DNA of 64,000 bases from Flavobacterium alvei (GTDB lineage: Bacteria; Bacteroidota; Bacteroidia; Flavobacteriales; Flavobacteriaceae). The notes beneath the pieces are model-generated. The model saw only the letters and a list, made by a program, of their open reading frames with translations. It searched no databases and was not told the origin of the DNA. The position numbers and the translations under genes were made by a program. The stretch lies in NCBI RefSeq assembly GCF_002920895.1, contig NZ_PQVG01000001.1, positions 124,001-188,000 on the forward strand, written 5' to 3'. Shown here piece by piece: positions 27,598 through 37,452 of the stretch (position 1 is the first letter of the stretch; every line of letters begins with the position of its first letter).

Positions 27598-30567
27598 TTA
27601 AGAATTATGTTCTTTTTCAATTCTTAAATGTTCTTCTTCTGACATTGTATCACACAAAACTGGTGTTGCGATAAACAATGAAGAATAAGTTCCAACTATA
27701 ATACCTATAAGCATTGCGAAGATAAATCCACGAATAGATTCTCCACCAAAAATAAACATGATTAACAATACTAAAATCATTGTCAACGACGTATTAATAG
27801 TTCTTGACATTGTACTATTAATAGATTGATTTACGATACTATTAAAATTACCTTTGGCTTTTTTACCTCCTAAAAATTCACGAACTCTGTCAAATACAAT
27901 TACAGTATCATTCATAGAGTATCCGATAACGGTAAGAATCGCTGCAATAAAATGTTGGTCAACCTCCATACCAAAAGGCATATATTTATATAATAATGAA
28001 TAAATACCTAATACAAAGATAACGTCATGCACAACTGCTGCAATCGCACCCAAACTATATTGCCATTTTCTAAAACTAACTACCAAATACAAACCTACAA
28101 TAAGCATTGCACCTAGAACTGCCCAGTAAGCATTAGTTTTAATATCCTCAGCAATTGTTGGTCCTACTTTAGAAGCTTGCAAAATACCTAATGTTTTTCC
28201 ATCATAAGCATTTACAAATTTATCATAAGTTAATCCTGCAGAATAATGCTGTTTTAGATTTTCAAATAATAATTTATTTACTTCTTCATCTGCTTCACTT
28301 CCGTGTTCTTGAACTTTATATTTAGTAGTAATCTTTAATTGATTGTTATTACCAAAAACTTTCGCCTCTGCACTACCAAAAACTTTTATCAATTCATCTC
28401 TAACTTCTTCAGCTTTTACTGGTTTTTCAAAACGAATTTGAAAAGTCCTACCTCCTACAAAATCCACACCTTGATCCAAACCATTTGTTGACAATGAGTA
28501 GATACTAACAATAGTTACAATAGCAGAGAATGCATAAGTCCATTTTTTAATTTTCAAGAAATCGAAGTGGAAATTGGTAAAGAAATTTTTAGAAAAACTT
28601 GTTACAAATGATAAGTCTAGATTTTTAGCTATTCTTCTATCAATAAAAATTCTAGCAATAAAGATTGAAGTAAATAATGAAGTCAAAATACCTATTAACA
28701 ATGTAAGAGCAAAACCTTTAATTGGTCCTGAACCAAAAATAAACAATACACCACCAGTTAAAACGTGAGTTACGTTGGCATCAACAATAGAACGCATTGC
28801 ACCTTTCCAACCGTAGGAAGCTTTCACTGATTCTTCAAGCGATTTACCTAAACGTAATTCCTCTTTAGCTCTTTCATAGATAATGATATTCGCATCTACA
28901 GCGGTTCCCATTGTCAAAACGATACCAGCAATACCTGGCAAAGTAAGTACAAAATTGAAACTTGCCATTATTCCAAAAATGAATAATAAATTGACTGCCA
29001 ATGCAATATTAGCATACCAACCTGAACGTCCATAATAGATCATCATCCAAAGTGACACTAATAACAATCCTAAAAGTGCAGAATTAGTACCATTATCAAT
29101 AGCTTCTTGACCTAAGGATGGTCCAACTACTTCTGATTGAATAATATCGGCTGCTGCTGGAAGTTTACCAGCTCTAAGAACGTTTGCCAAATCTTTTGTT
29201 TCTGAAATCTCAAAATTCCCTGAAATTTCTGATCTACCACCTGAAATTGGACCGCTAGTAACACCTGGCGCTGAATAAACAACATTATCTAATACAATAG
29301 CAATGTTAGTTTTTTGAGTATAAGCCCTTCCGGTTAATTCTTCCCAAGCTTTTGCTCCTTGACCGTTCATTTGCATAGAAACGGCTGGTTTTCCTAATTG
29401 GTCAAATGTATCACTTGCATCAGTAACAACACCTCCGCTCATAGCAGCAGTATTGTCTCTATTCCCTCTTAATGCGTATAATTCTACAGCATCAATATCT
29501 TTTCCCTTCTCATCTTTAATGACTGTAGGTTTTCCCCAAACAAATTTAGCATAATGCTGGTCTGCCGCCAATAAAATTCTGATATCCGCTCTTCGCAAAT
29601 AACCTCCGATAGTAGCTGTATCTTTTGGTGAAAATAAACCTAATACTGGTCCACCACCTTGTTGAATAATTTTATCAAGAATTGGATTGCTTCCTTTTGC
29701 AGCGTCAACTGATTCTTTTTTATCTGTTAATAATGCACTTAAAGTATCCTTTGGAGCAGTTTTAACTTCGGTAGTTTTGATTTCAGTTTTTTTCAATGCC
29801 TCATTGGCAGCCATCAAGAAATTACCAATTTCATCTATTTTATACGTTTCCCAAAACTCTAATTGAGCGGTACTTTGCAATAATTTTTTAATTCTATCTA
29901 CATCTTTTGCTCCAGGAAGTTCAACAAGAATTCTTCCAGATTCACCCAATTTTTGAATGTTGGGCTGTGTTACACCGAATTTATCGATACGTTTTCTCAA
30001 TACTCCAAAAGCACTATCTACTGATTCATCAACTTTTTTTCTGATTACTTTCTGAGCATCTTTATCAGTCATTTGAAAATCGATTCCACCTTCTCCTTGC
30101 AATGATCTGTTTGCAAAAATATCAGGAGAAGCTAGTTTTACTGTTCCTTTTGAATTGGCTTCGAAAGCTTCGAAAAAGGCATCAATATAAGTTTGATTTC
30201 CTTTTTGATTTGCAGTTGCATCAGCCAATGATTTATTAAAAACTGGATTTTTAGAATTATTTGCTAATCCTTTTAAAACATCTTTTACTGAAATTTGCAA
30301 TATCACATTGATACCACCTTCTAAGTCAAGACCTTTGTTGATTTGTTTGTCTTTTACTTCGTTGAAAGTGAATTTTGTAAATCCAAGATTAAAAACATCT
30401 TGTTTCCCAATGGAATCCAAATATTTTAATTCTTTATCAGGATTTCCGTTTGCGAAAGTTTTAGCATCGTTTTTGACTTTGCTTGAAACGAAAGTGAAAG
30501 AAAGTTGGTAAATGCTTACCAATGCAAATAGAATTGCGAAAAATTTAATAAGTCCTTTATTCTGCAT
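27598..30567 (-). CDS. secDF: SecDF protein-export membrane protein
   Basis: A single 989-residue polypeptide joins SecD and SecF, the normal arrangement in Bacteroidota. It has an N-terminal helix and a large P1 periplasmic domain. The SecD membrane half contains LGLDLEGGINVIL-type sequence and the GTAVDANIIIYERAKEEL motif. The SecF half includes GVDFVGGRTFQIRFE and GYSMNDTVIVFDRVREFL. The D-A-N and N-D-T segments in transmembrane helices are the proton-relay motifs. It uses the proton-motive force to complete SecYEG-dependent export. It lies upstream of a T9SS cargo, all of which need Sec export first. Confidence 0.95.
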   Translation of the reverse strand: MQNKGLIKFFAILFALVSIYQLSFTFVSSKVKNDAKTFANGNPDKELKYLDSIGKQDVFNLGFTKFTFNEVKDKQINKGLDLEGGINVILQISVKDVLKGLANNSKNPVFNKSLADATANQKGNQTYIDAFFEAFEANSKGTVKLASPDIFANRSLQGEGGIDFQMTDKDAQKVIRKKVDESVDSAFGVLRKRIDKFGVTQPNIQKLGESGRILVELPGAKDVDRIKKLLQSTAQLEFWETYKIDEIGNFLMAANEALKKTEIKTTEVKTAPKDTLSALLTDKKESVDAAKGSNPILDKIIQQGGGPVLGLFSPKDTATIGGYLRRADIRILLAADQHYAKFVWGKPTVIKDEKGKDIDAVELYALRGNRDNTAAMSGGVVTDASDTFDQLGKPAVSMQMNGQGAKAWEELTGRAYTQKTNIAIVLDNVVYSAPGVTSGPISGGRSEISGNFEISETKDLANVLRAGKLPAAADIIQSEVVGPSLGQEAIDNGTNSALLGLLLVSLWMMIYYGRSGWYANIALAVNLLFIFGIMASFNFVLTLPGIAGIVLTMGTAVDANIIIYERAKEELRLGKSLEESVKASYGWKGAMRSIVDANVTHVLTGGVLFIFGSGPIKGFALTLLIGILTSLFTSIFIARIFIDRRIAKNLDLSFVTSFSKNFFTNFHFDFLKIKKWTYAFSAIVTIVSIYSLSTNGLDQGVDFVGGRTFQIRFEKPVKAEEVRDELIKVFGSAEAKVFGNNNQLKITTKYKVQEHGSEADEEVNKLLFENLKQHYSAGLTYDKFVNAYDGKTLGILQASKVGPTIAEDIKTNAYWAVLGAMLIVGLYLVVSFRKWQYSLGAIAAVVHDVIFVLGIYSLLYKYMPFGMEVDQHFIAAILTVIGYSMNDTVIVFDRVREFLGGKKAKGNFNSIVNQSINSTMSRTINTSLTMILVLLIMFIFGGESIRGFIFAMLIGIIVGTYSSLFIATPVLCDTMSEEEHLRIEKEHNS

Positions 30568-30688
30568 TATTACTAAAAATTAATTATTTATTGTATATAT
30601 TTGGTTAACCGATTACAAAACAAGCAGTTAAAACTATTTTGCTATAAAAACAAAACAGTTGTAACTATAGTTTTTTCCATAAACCGAG

Positions 30689-30696
30689 CAAATATA
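30689..30696 (-). promoter_or_regulatory. candidate -7 element for secDF
   Basis: On the minus strand TATATTTG lies about 120 bases upstream of the secDF ATG. No good TTTG -33 is visible at 19 bases, so support is limited to this half-site. Confidence 0.4.
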
Positions 30697-30743
30697 TAAT
30701 TAACGTTAAGATTAACCAATATATTTATTGATTAATATCAAAA

Positions 30744-30769
30744 AAAAGACTGCAAAAGTGCAGTCTTTT
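30744..30769 (-). terminator. mdh terminator
   Basis: AAAAGACTGC / GCAGTCTTTT stem with loop AAAAGT and a flanking T tract, about 20 bases after the mdh stop. Confidence 0.88.
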
Positions 30770-30789
30770 CATTTTTTACCCAAATATTC

Positions 30790-31725
30790 CTAACCTAATA
30801 TAGATTTTAGGTCGCCATTCATATTTCTAACAGCATCAGCACTTTTTGCAAAAGTGGCTTTTTCAGCATCATTCAATGTAATGTCAAGAATTTGTTCAAC
30901 ACCGTTTTTACCAATGATACAAGGAACTCCGATACAAATATCGTCTTGTCCGTACTCACCTTCAACAAAAACCGAACAAGCAATCATTTTCTTTTGGTCA
31001 TTCAAGATACTGTCCACTAAATAAGCAACAGAAGCACCCGGTGCATACCAAGCAGATGTTCCTAATAAACCTGTAAGTGTAGCTCCACCAACCATAGTTG
31101 CAGCAGCTACTTTAGCCAATTCTTCTTCTGATAAAAATTCAGATACTGGAATACCATTATAAGAAGCTAATCTAGTTAATGGAATCATAGTAGTATCACC
31201 GTGACCACCAATAACCATTGCCGAAACATCATTTGATGGTTTATCTAATGCTTTTGATAAATAATATCTAAAACGGGAACTATCTAAAGCTCCACCCATT
31301 CCGATAACTCTGTTTTTTGGTAAACCTGTAGCTTTCAATGTCAAATAAGTCATTGTATCCATTGGGTTTGAAACCACAACGATGATAGCGTTTGGCGAAT
31401 GAGCCAATACATTATCAGCAACTGTTTTTACAATTCCCGCATTGATCCCTATTAATTCTTCACGAGTCATTCCAGGTTTTCTTGGAATTCCAGATGTAAT
31501 CACTACTACATCGCTATTAGCTGTTTTTGCATAATCATTGGTAACACCTGTAATAACAGTATTAAAACCTGTGTTAGTGGCACACTGCATCAAATCCATT
31601 GCTTTACCTTCGGCAAAACCTTCTTTGATATCCAACAATACTACTTCGCTTGCAATTCCTCTATAAGAAATAGTATCTGCACAAGATGCACCTACATTTC
31701 CCGCTCCTACAATTGTAACTTTCAT
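30790..31725 (-). CDS. mdh: malate dehydrogenase
   Basis: An NAD-dependent TCA-cycle enzyme interconverting malate and oxaloacetate. The 311-residue protein has the Rossmann GAGNVGASCADTI at the N-terminus, the catalytic Arg-bearing loop IPRKPGMTREEL and the catalytic His near residue 174 in GGHGDTTMIP, which together mark the LDH-like malate dehydrogenases. Its start codon is 18 bases from a long heptamer array (31744-31827) that fills the space to gyrB, so the array lies in its transcribed leader or between two transcripts. Confidence 0.96.
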   Translation of the reverse strand: MKVTIVGAGNVGASCADTISYRGIASEVVLLDIKEGFAEGKAMDLMQCATNTGFNTVITGVTNDYAKTANSDVVVITSGIPRKPGMTREELIGINAGIVKTVADNVLAHSPNAIIVVVSNPMDTMTYLTLKATGLPKNRVIGMGGALDSSRFRYYLSKALDKPSNDVSAMVIGGHGDTTMIPLTRLASYNGIPVSEFLSEEELAKVAAATMVGGATLTGLLGTSAWYAPGASVAYLVDSILNDQKKMIACSVFVEGEYGQDDICIGVPCIIGKNGVEQILDITLNDAEKATFAKSADAVRNMNGDLKSILG

Positions 31726-31743
31726 TTTTTTTAATTTAATTTA

Positions 31744-31827
31744 TTATTTGTTGTTTGTTGTTTACTGTTTTTGGTTTATTATTTGTGGTTTATTGCTAAC
31801 TATATACTATAAACCACAAACCCTAAA
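31744..31827. repeat. twelve-unit heptamer array between gyrB and mdh
   Basis: Twelve consecutive 7-base units run from TTATTTG through TTGTTTG, CTGTTTT, TGGTTTA to CTATAAA, CCACAAA, CCCTAAA. The right-hand units are reverse complements of left-hand ones (TGGTTTA with TAAACCA), so the array can fold on itself. It ends 6 bases before the gyrB stop codon and begins 18 bases from the mdh start. Confidence 0.8.
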
Positions 31828-31833
31828 CATTTT

Positions 31834-33786
<1,953 letters not shown>

Positions 33787-33892
33787 TTACTCTAAAAATG
33801 TGTTTTTGGTATTATACGCAAATATATAAAAATGCAAGGGAATTTAAGAACAATATCAAGAGCTAAGTCGTTAAGTTATTAACAAAAAACTG

Positions 33893-33955
33893 TCAATTTC
33901 GATGGTAATGACAATAGCAAAAATCAATTTCAATGACAATGGCAAAAATCAATTT
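33893..33955. repeat. imperfect tandem repeat, TCAATTTC...GGCAAAAA
   Basis: Two consecutive units of about 31 and 25 bases begin TCAATTTC and end GCAAAAA, internally built of 6-base CAATNN words. A related run of ATTGAAATTG/TCATTG words in the opposite sense lies at 37394-37440, outside the other end of the lipoprotein block. Confidence 0.5.
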
Positions 33956-33984
33956 TTAAAGAAGAAAAACTACCCTAAAAACAC

Positions 33985-34026
33985 AAATTTCCAAAACAAA
34001 CATTTAAAATGCAGTTTTGGAAATTT
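33985..34026. repeat. direct repeat copy 1 flanking accessory block (hairpin)
   Basis: Forty-two bases in which AAATTTCCAAAAC pairs with GTTTTGGAAATTT around an ACATTTAAAATGC-type loop. An almost identical copy in the same orientation lies at 37339-37381. The two copies bracket the four-gene lipoprotein block. Confidence 0.8.
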
Positions 34027-34151
34027 GAAATTTAATCATTCCAATTATTTTAAGTTAACCCTAAATGATTGTCAAATATTTACACAAAAACTACACCTCT
34101 CTTATTATTAAATAATACTAATTCCTATACTATTTTTCACTATTTTTAAAT

Positions 34152-34577
34152 TTATTCAATACCCATAGTAATTACCTCCCATTTTAAATAAGTACCATCT
34201 TTCAATTTATGGATTATAAATATTGGACTTGAATCTAAAGAAAAATTTTCACTTTACTCTTCTTCTGTAATATAACTAACCGAATCAAGGCATACTAATC
34301 TTTGAGGCTTCCTGTTAAAACAATAAAAATTAACTGAAAAATCAGACATAATTAAACCATAGTCTCTTTTTTTACTTTTTTTGAATTTTTCAAAGGTTTT
34401 CAACCTTTTTTCTTTAGATTGAAAACCATTTATATAAATTCCAAAAGATGCGCTAGTAGTATCTTTCCCAATAGAATAACTACTAACATATTTACTTTTA
34501 AAATCCAAATAAATAGTTTGACTTTTTTTCTCAATTTTCTCCTGACTAAATAACCAATTAAATGTGATTAAGCACAT
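34152..34577 (-). pseudogene. decayed secreted-protein gene, in-frame stop
   Basis: The frame from ATG 34577 is 107 codons and stops at TAA 34254-34256. The same frame then stays open for 33 more codons with protein-like sequence (SENFSLDSSPIFIIHKLKDG, then a YLKWEVITMGIE tail) to a second TAA at 34152-34154, which is best read as a nonsense mutation. The 5' end also looks damaged. Upstream of the ATG the frame continues as LIKKIILLMCLITFNWLFSQ, a good signal peptide, but without a normal start codon (ATA/ATT/TTG only). The function is unknown. A functional 107-residue protein cannot be excluded. Confidence 0.55.
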
Positions 34578-34755
34578 CAATAGAATTATTTTTTTTATTA
34601 ATATTGACAGGCGGGTTTGTGTTTATAAAATTATCCCAAATATTTAATATTTGAATACGTTGTGCCTGCGGTAAATTTCTCCAAGCAACAGTAGAATTTG
34701 AAGATAAGCCTGTTTGATTATCTACAACATCTCCACTATTTTTTTTTAAATTCAA
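34558..34755 (-). CDS. 65-residue protein of unknown function
   Basis: Starts with TTG at 34755, overlapping the stop of the upstream lipoprotein gene (TTGA), which suggests translational coupling. The sequence includes STVAWRNLPQAQRIQILNIW and no known motif. It overlaps the start of the decayed gene downstream by 20 bases. It may be a remnant, since the non-ATG start follows a run of nine A (9 T at about 34739-34747 on the plus strand). It is kept because its frame is open and sits in a tight operon. Confidence 0.35.
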   Translation of the reverse strand: MNLKKNSGDVVDNQTGLSSNSTVAWRNLPQAQRIQILNIWDNFINTNPPVNINKKNNSIDVLNHI

Positions 34756-35411
34756 TTAAATACTCCATCCTCATAAAAAACACTTTGCTCCCATTTACTA
34801 TTTACTTTTCGCATTAGCACAGTAAAATGATTTATCGATGAAAATCCAAGTTGCCCATTTCCTATTTCAAAACTTATAAAAGCATTGTTTTCATCAATGA
34901 TTAATGGTTTTGATAAGTATATAATTAATTTACTTGGAAGGGTTATGTAAGCACCTGTATTTATTATGTTTCTTAATTCCTCATATTTAAGTAAATTCAC
35001 TCCTATATTTTTAAAATCAGAGACTTTCCAATGGTAAACTTCTTCTTTTTCTAACTTTATTTTTATTTTTTTAATTTGCAAAGTATCTAAAAAAAATCTA
35101 TTTTCTATGTCACCAATTTTATTAATTCTATCCATAGATATCCACTCATCACAAGAATATTGATAGGCTTCAATAGATTTGTATTTTTTTAACGCTTCTT
35201 CAATTACTACAATTTCAAAATCTTTATAATTTTTATATCTTTCTTTTTCTAATTCAACATTCAAGAAACTATTAATAATATTACTTTCAACATCTATCAG
35301 GTTATTTCCCAAAAAGGCAGTAGATTTTTTTTTAGCATTTTGGTTACTGCTACTTTGAATTGAACAAGAAATCAGCATTAATCCTAAAAAAAAGAGAATA
35401 ATGTTTTTCAT
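34752..35411 (-). CDS. lipoprotein of unknown function
   Basis: This 219-residue protein has a lipoprotein signal (MKNIILFFLGLMLISC, Cys at 16), followed by a Ser/Asn-rich tether and a Lys/Glu-rich domain of unknown fold. It starts only 4 bases after the HExxH lipoprotein stop, so the two are co-transcribed. Position next to a large exported enzyme-like lipoprotein would suit an immunity or partner protein; that is inference. Codon use is A+T-rich like the rest of the block. Confidence 0.7.
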   Translation of the reverse strand: MKNIILFFLGLMLISCSIQSSSNQNAKKKSTAFLGNNLIDVESNIINSFLNVELEKERYKNYKDFEIVVIEEALKKYKSIEAYQYSCDEWISMDRINKIGDIENRFFLDTLQIKKIKIKLEKEEVYHWKVSDFKNIGVNLLKYEELRNIINTGAYITLPSKLIIYLSKPLIIDENNAFISFEIGNGQLGFSSINHFTVLMRKVNSKWEQSVFYEDGVFN

Positions 35412-35415
35412 CTTT

Positions 35416-37185
35416 TTAAAAATTACAAGGTTGACCTAATGGAGTTTGTTCGTCTGGCGTACCTGCACCCACTGGATGCCCTGTTTGTTCACAAGCCCCT
35501 CTATTTAAAATTCTTTGTCTATTAGGATTGCCTATTGGATATGTTACATCAAAAACTGGCGCATCTTTTAACCCAAACCAAGCTAAATCTTTATATTCTT
35601 GCTTAAGTGGATTGGCATCAGAAATAGGTGAATTAGTTTGAAATTCTTGCAATGACCTTGCTATAGCATCAACATAATCAGCCGCCATTTGCTGATGATG
35701 CACATCTGCTGGATTAATAGAAGTCGGATGTTTTAAAGTTACATAATAATTAAATAAAACTGCAAAATCATTATAGGAATTAAGGTTTGGCGGACTTGAA
35801 TTATAATAATCATCATAAAGAGTCATGAAATAAGCATGTACGATTTCATGAAACATTGTAGCAGCTATAAATAATTTCGTTTTATCCGTATAGTCGGTAC
35901 TGATATAAATAGTATAATTGTTTTTAGCATTTCGAATCGTTTGACCAGGTTGCTGACCACTTGGAGGCACTTCAGATCTAATGGTTGTGGTATAAATTGA
36001 ATTATTAGCGTCGAGCTTAGCTAAGACTTGAGCAATGTCGCAAACAGTAGCCTTTTTAATTTTTTGAAAAACACTTTTACTACAAGGGTCAAGATTTATA
36101 AAATCTATATTTTTCTCAATTAAAAAAGGGGTTATAGAAGTAAATGTAGTTGGATTCATTTTTAAACTTTCAATCGTTTCTCTAGCAAAATTTCTAATTT
36201 CAACATTATCTTCTTCGTAAATTGAAAAGTAGATTTGATCAACAAACGTCTTATTAATTGGGTTTTGTAGCCAAGGAAGAATTGTAGAGTCGTCAAAACC
36301 AAGTTGATTAAGAATTAGCGCCTCTTTGCCTTGTGAAACAGGATAAAATAATTTAGGAACATTAGGAACTACTTTTATTGAATAATCACCTCCTCCTCCT
36401 CCAGAACCAAAATCAGAACCTGTGTTGCCTGAGGAACTACCCATATCTAAAGGTGTTATTGCTAGAACATATCCTGTGTTATTTGGATCACCTTGTGATG
36501 CAGAACTAAGACTAATATTACCTACTGCACTTGCTAGACCAGAAATGGCATTACCAATACTATTTAAAATGTTTATAAATTTATCAAACAATCGATCAAT
36601 AAAAGAACATCTACATCTATCTATGCTACCACCACTTCCTTCGAAACCTCCTGTAGAAATAGCTGGCTCAACCATTCTTGCAGTGCTATTTTCAAAAGTT
36701 ATTTTTCCAACTGGTTTATTAATCTCACTAAAAAACTCCATTTCTCCTGTAAAATTTCCAAAATCAACTGCTTGACTATCATTTGTAGGATTGTATCTCA
36801 AAATAAAAGACTCATAACTCACACCGTCAGTAATAATATTAAAGTTCTCAAAATAATAATCATCTCCTCCTGATGAATTATCAATAATAGGAATACTGTA
36901 ACTGTCATTACCACCTGCATCATCATATTCAATTATGTTTTGCAAATCAAGCTCTTGAGACGCAGCAACTCTGGCTGTAACTCCTTTAACATTCGCCTTA
37001 GCCCGAAATTTTTGTACACTTGGCATCAAAAAAGGAACATCTTCAATAGTAACGTACTTGATTTTTCCACCAACTGCCTGTTGTGTGTTAGTCGTTTCTT
37101 CTTTTATGTCCGTTTCACAACTTGAAAATAGTATTGATAAAGTTATAAATAAAAAAGATACAAATAATTTAATTTTTAGTTTCAT
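35416..37185 (-). CDS. large lipoprotein with C-terminal HExxH zinc-peptidase-like domain
   Basis: This 589-residue lipoprotein has Cys near residue 23 (LSILFSSCETDIKEE); the acidic residues after Cys resemble Bacteroidota surface-export signals. Features in order are a Ser/Gly-rich region, an RCRCSF segment near residue 190, a Gly-rich linker at about 250-268, and a C-terminal domain with H446-E-x-x-H450 (AATMFHEIVHAYF). A HHQQMAADYVDAIARSLQEF helix starts at about 496 and could supply the third zinc ligand. The C-terminus is Cys/Pro-rich (CEQTGHPVGAG). It resembles predicted metallopeptidase toxins or surface peptidases. The substrate is unknown. Confidence 0.75.
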   Translation of the reverse strand: MKLKIKLFVSFLFITLSILFSSCETDIKEETTNTQQAVGGKIKYVTIEDVPFLMPSVQKFRAKANVKGVTARVAASQELDLQNIIEYDDAGGNDSYSIPIIDNSSGGDDYYFENFNIITDGVSYESFILRYNPTNDSQAVDFGNFTGEMEFFSEINKPVGKITFENSTARMVEPAISTGGFEGSGGSIDRCRCSFIDRLFDKFINILNSIGNAISGLASAVGNISLSSASQGDPNNTGYVLAITPLDMGSSSGNTGSDFGSGGGGGDYSIKVVPNVPKLFYPVSQGKEALILNQLGFDDSTILPWLQNPINKTFVDQIYFSIYEEDNVEIRNFARETIESLKMNPTTFTSITPFLIEKNIDFINLDPCSKSVFQKIKKATVCDIAQVLAKLDANNSIYTTTIRSEVPPSGQQPGQTIRNAKNNYTIYISTDYTDKTKLFIAATMFHEIVHAYFMTLYDDYYNSSPPNLNSYNDFAVLFNYYVTLKHPTSINPADVHHQQMAADYVDAIARSLQEFQTNSPISDANPLKQEYKDLAWFGLKDAPVFDVTYPIGNPNRQRILNRGACEQTGHPVGAGTPDEQTPLGQPCNF

Positions 37186-37338
37186 AGTTTTTTAGATTAA
37201 TTAGTAGTTAAATTCAATCAAAATTAAAAAAAAAAAAAATCTAAATACTTTACTTTAATTCAACTATTTTCATAATCAATATTGGTTATAAATAATTATA
37301 AGCTAATAATTTAAAACACAAAACTACTATTAAGAGAC

Positions 37339-37381
37339 AAATTTCCAAAACAAACATTTTAAAATGCCGTTTTGGAAATTT
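37339..37381. repeat. direct repeat copy 2 flanking accessory block (hairpin)
   Basis: Forty-three bases nearly identical to 33985-34026 and in the same orientation, differing by one inserted T and a G to C/G swap in the loop. It lies between the HExxH lipoprotein gene and gatB-aspS. Confidence 0.8.
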
Positions 37382-37393
37382 GAAAAAATAAAA

Positions 37394-37429
37394 CAATTTC
37401 AATTATTCTCTAATTGCTCATTGAAATTG
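37394..37429. repeat. inverted repeat downstream of gatB-aspS
   Basis: CAATTTCAAT (37394-37403) pairs with ATTGAAATTG (37420-37429). It lies 24 bases after the stop of the fusion gene and could serve as its terminator, although the T tract is weak. Confidence 0.45.
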
Positions 37430-37452
37430 TCATTGCTATTGATATTGAAAGA

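Noticed and set aside
33902..34111. Plus-strand frame of 69 codons upstream of gyrB
   Set aside because: It reads through tandem and palindromic repeats, has low-complexity Asn/Lys content and no start context or domain.
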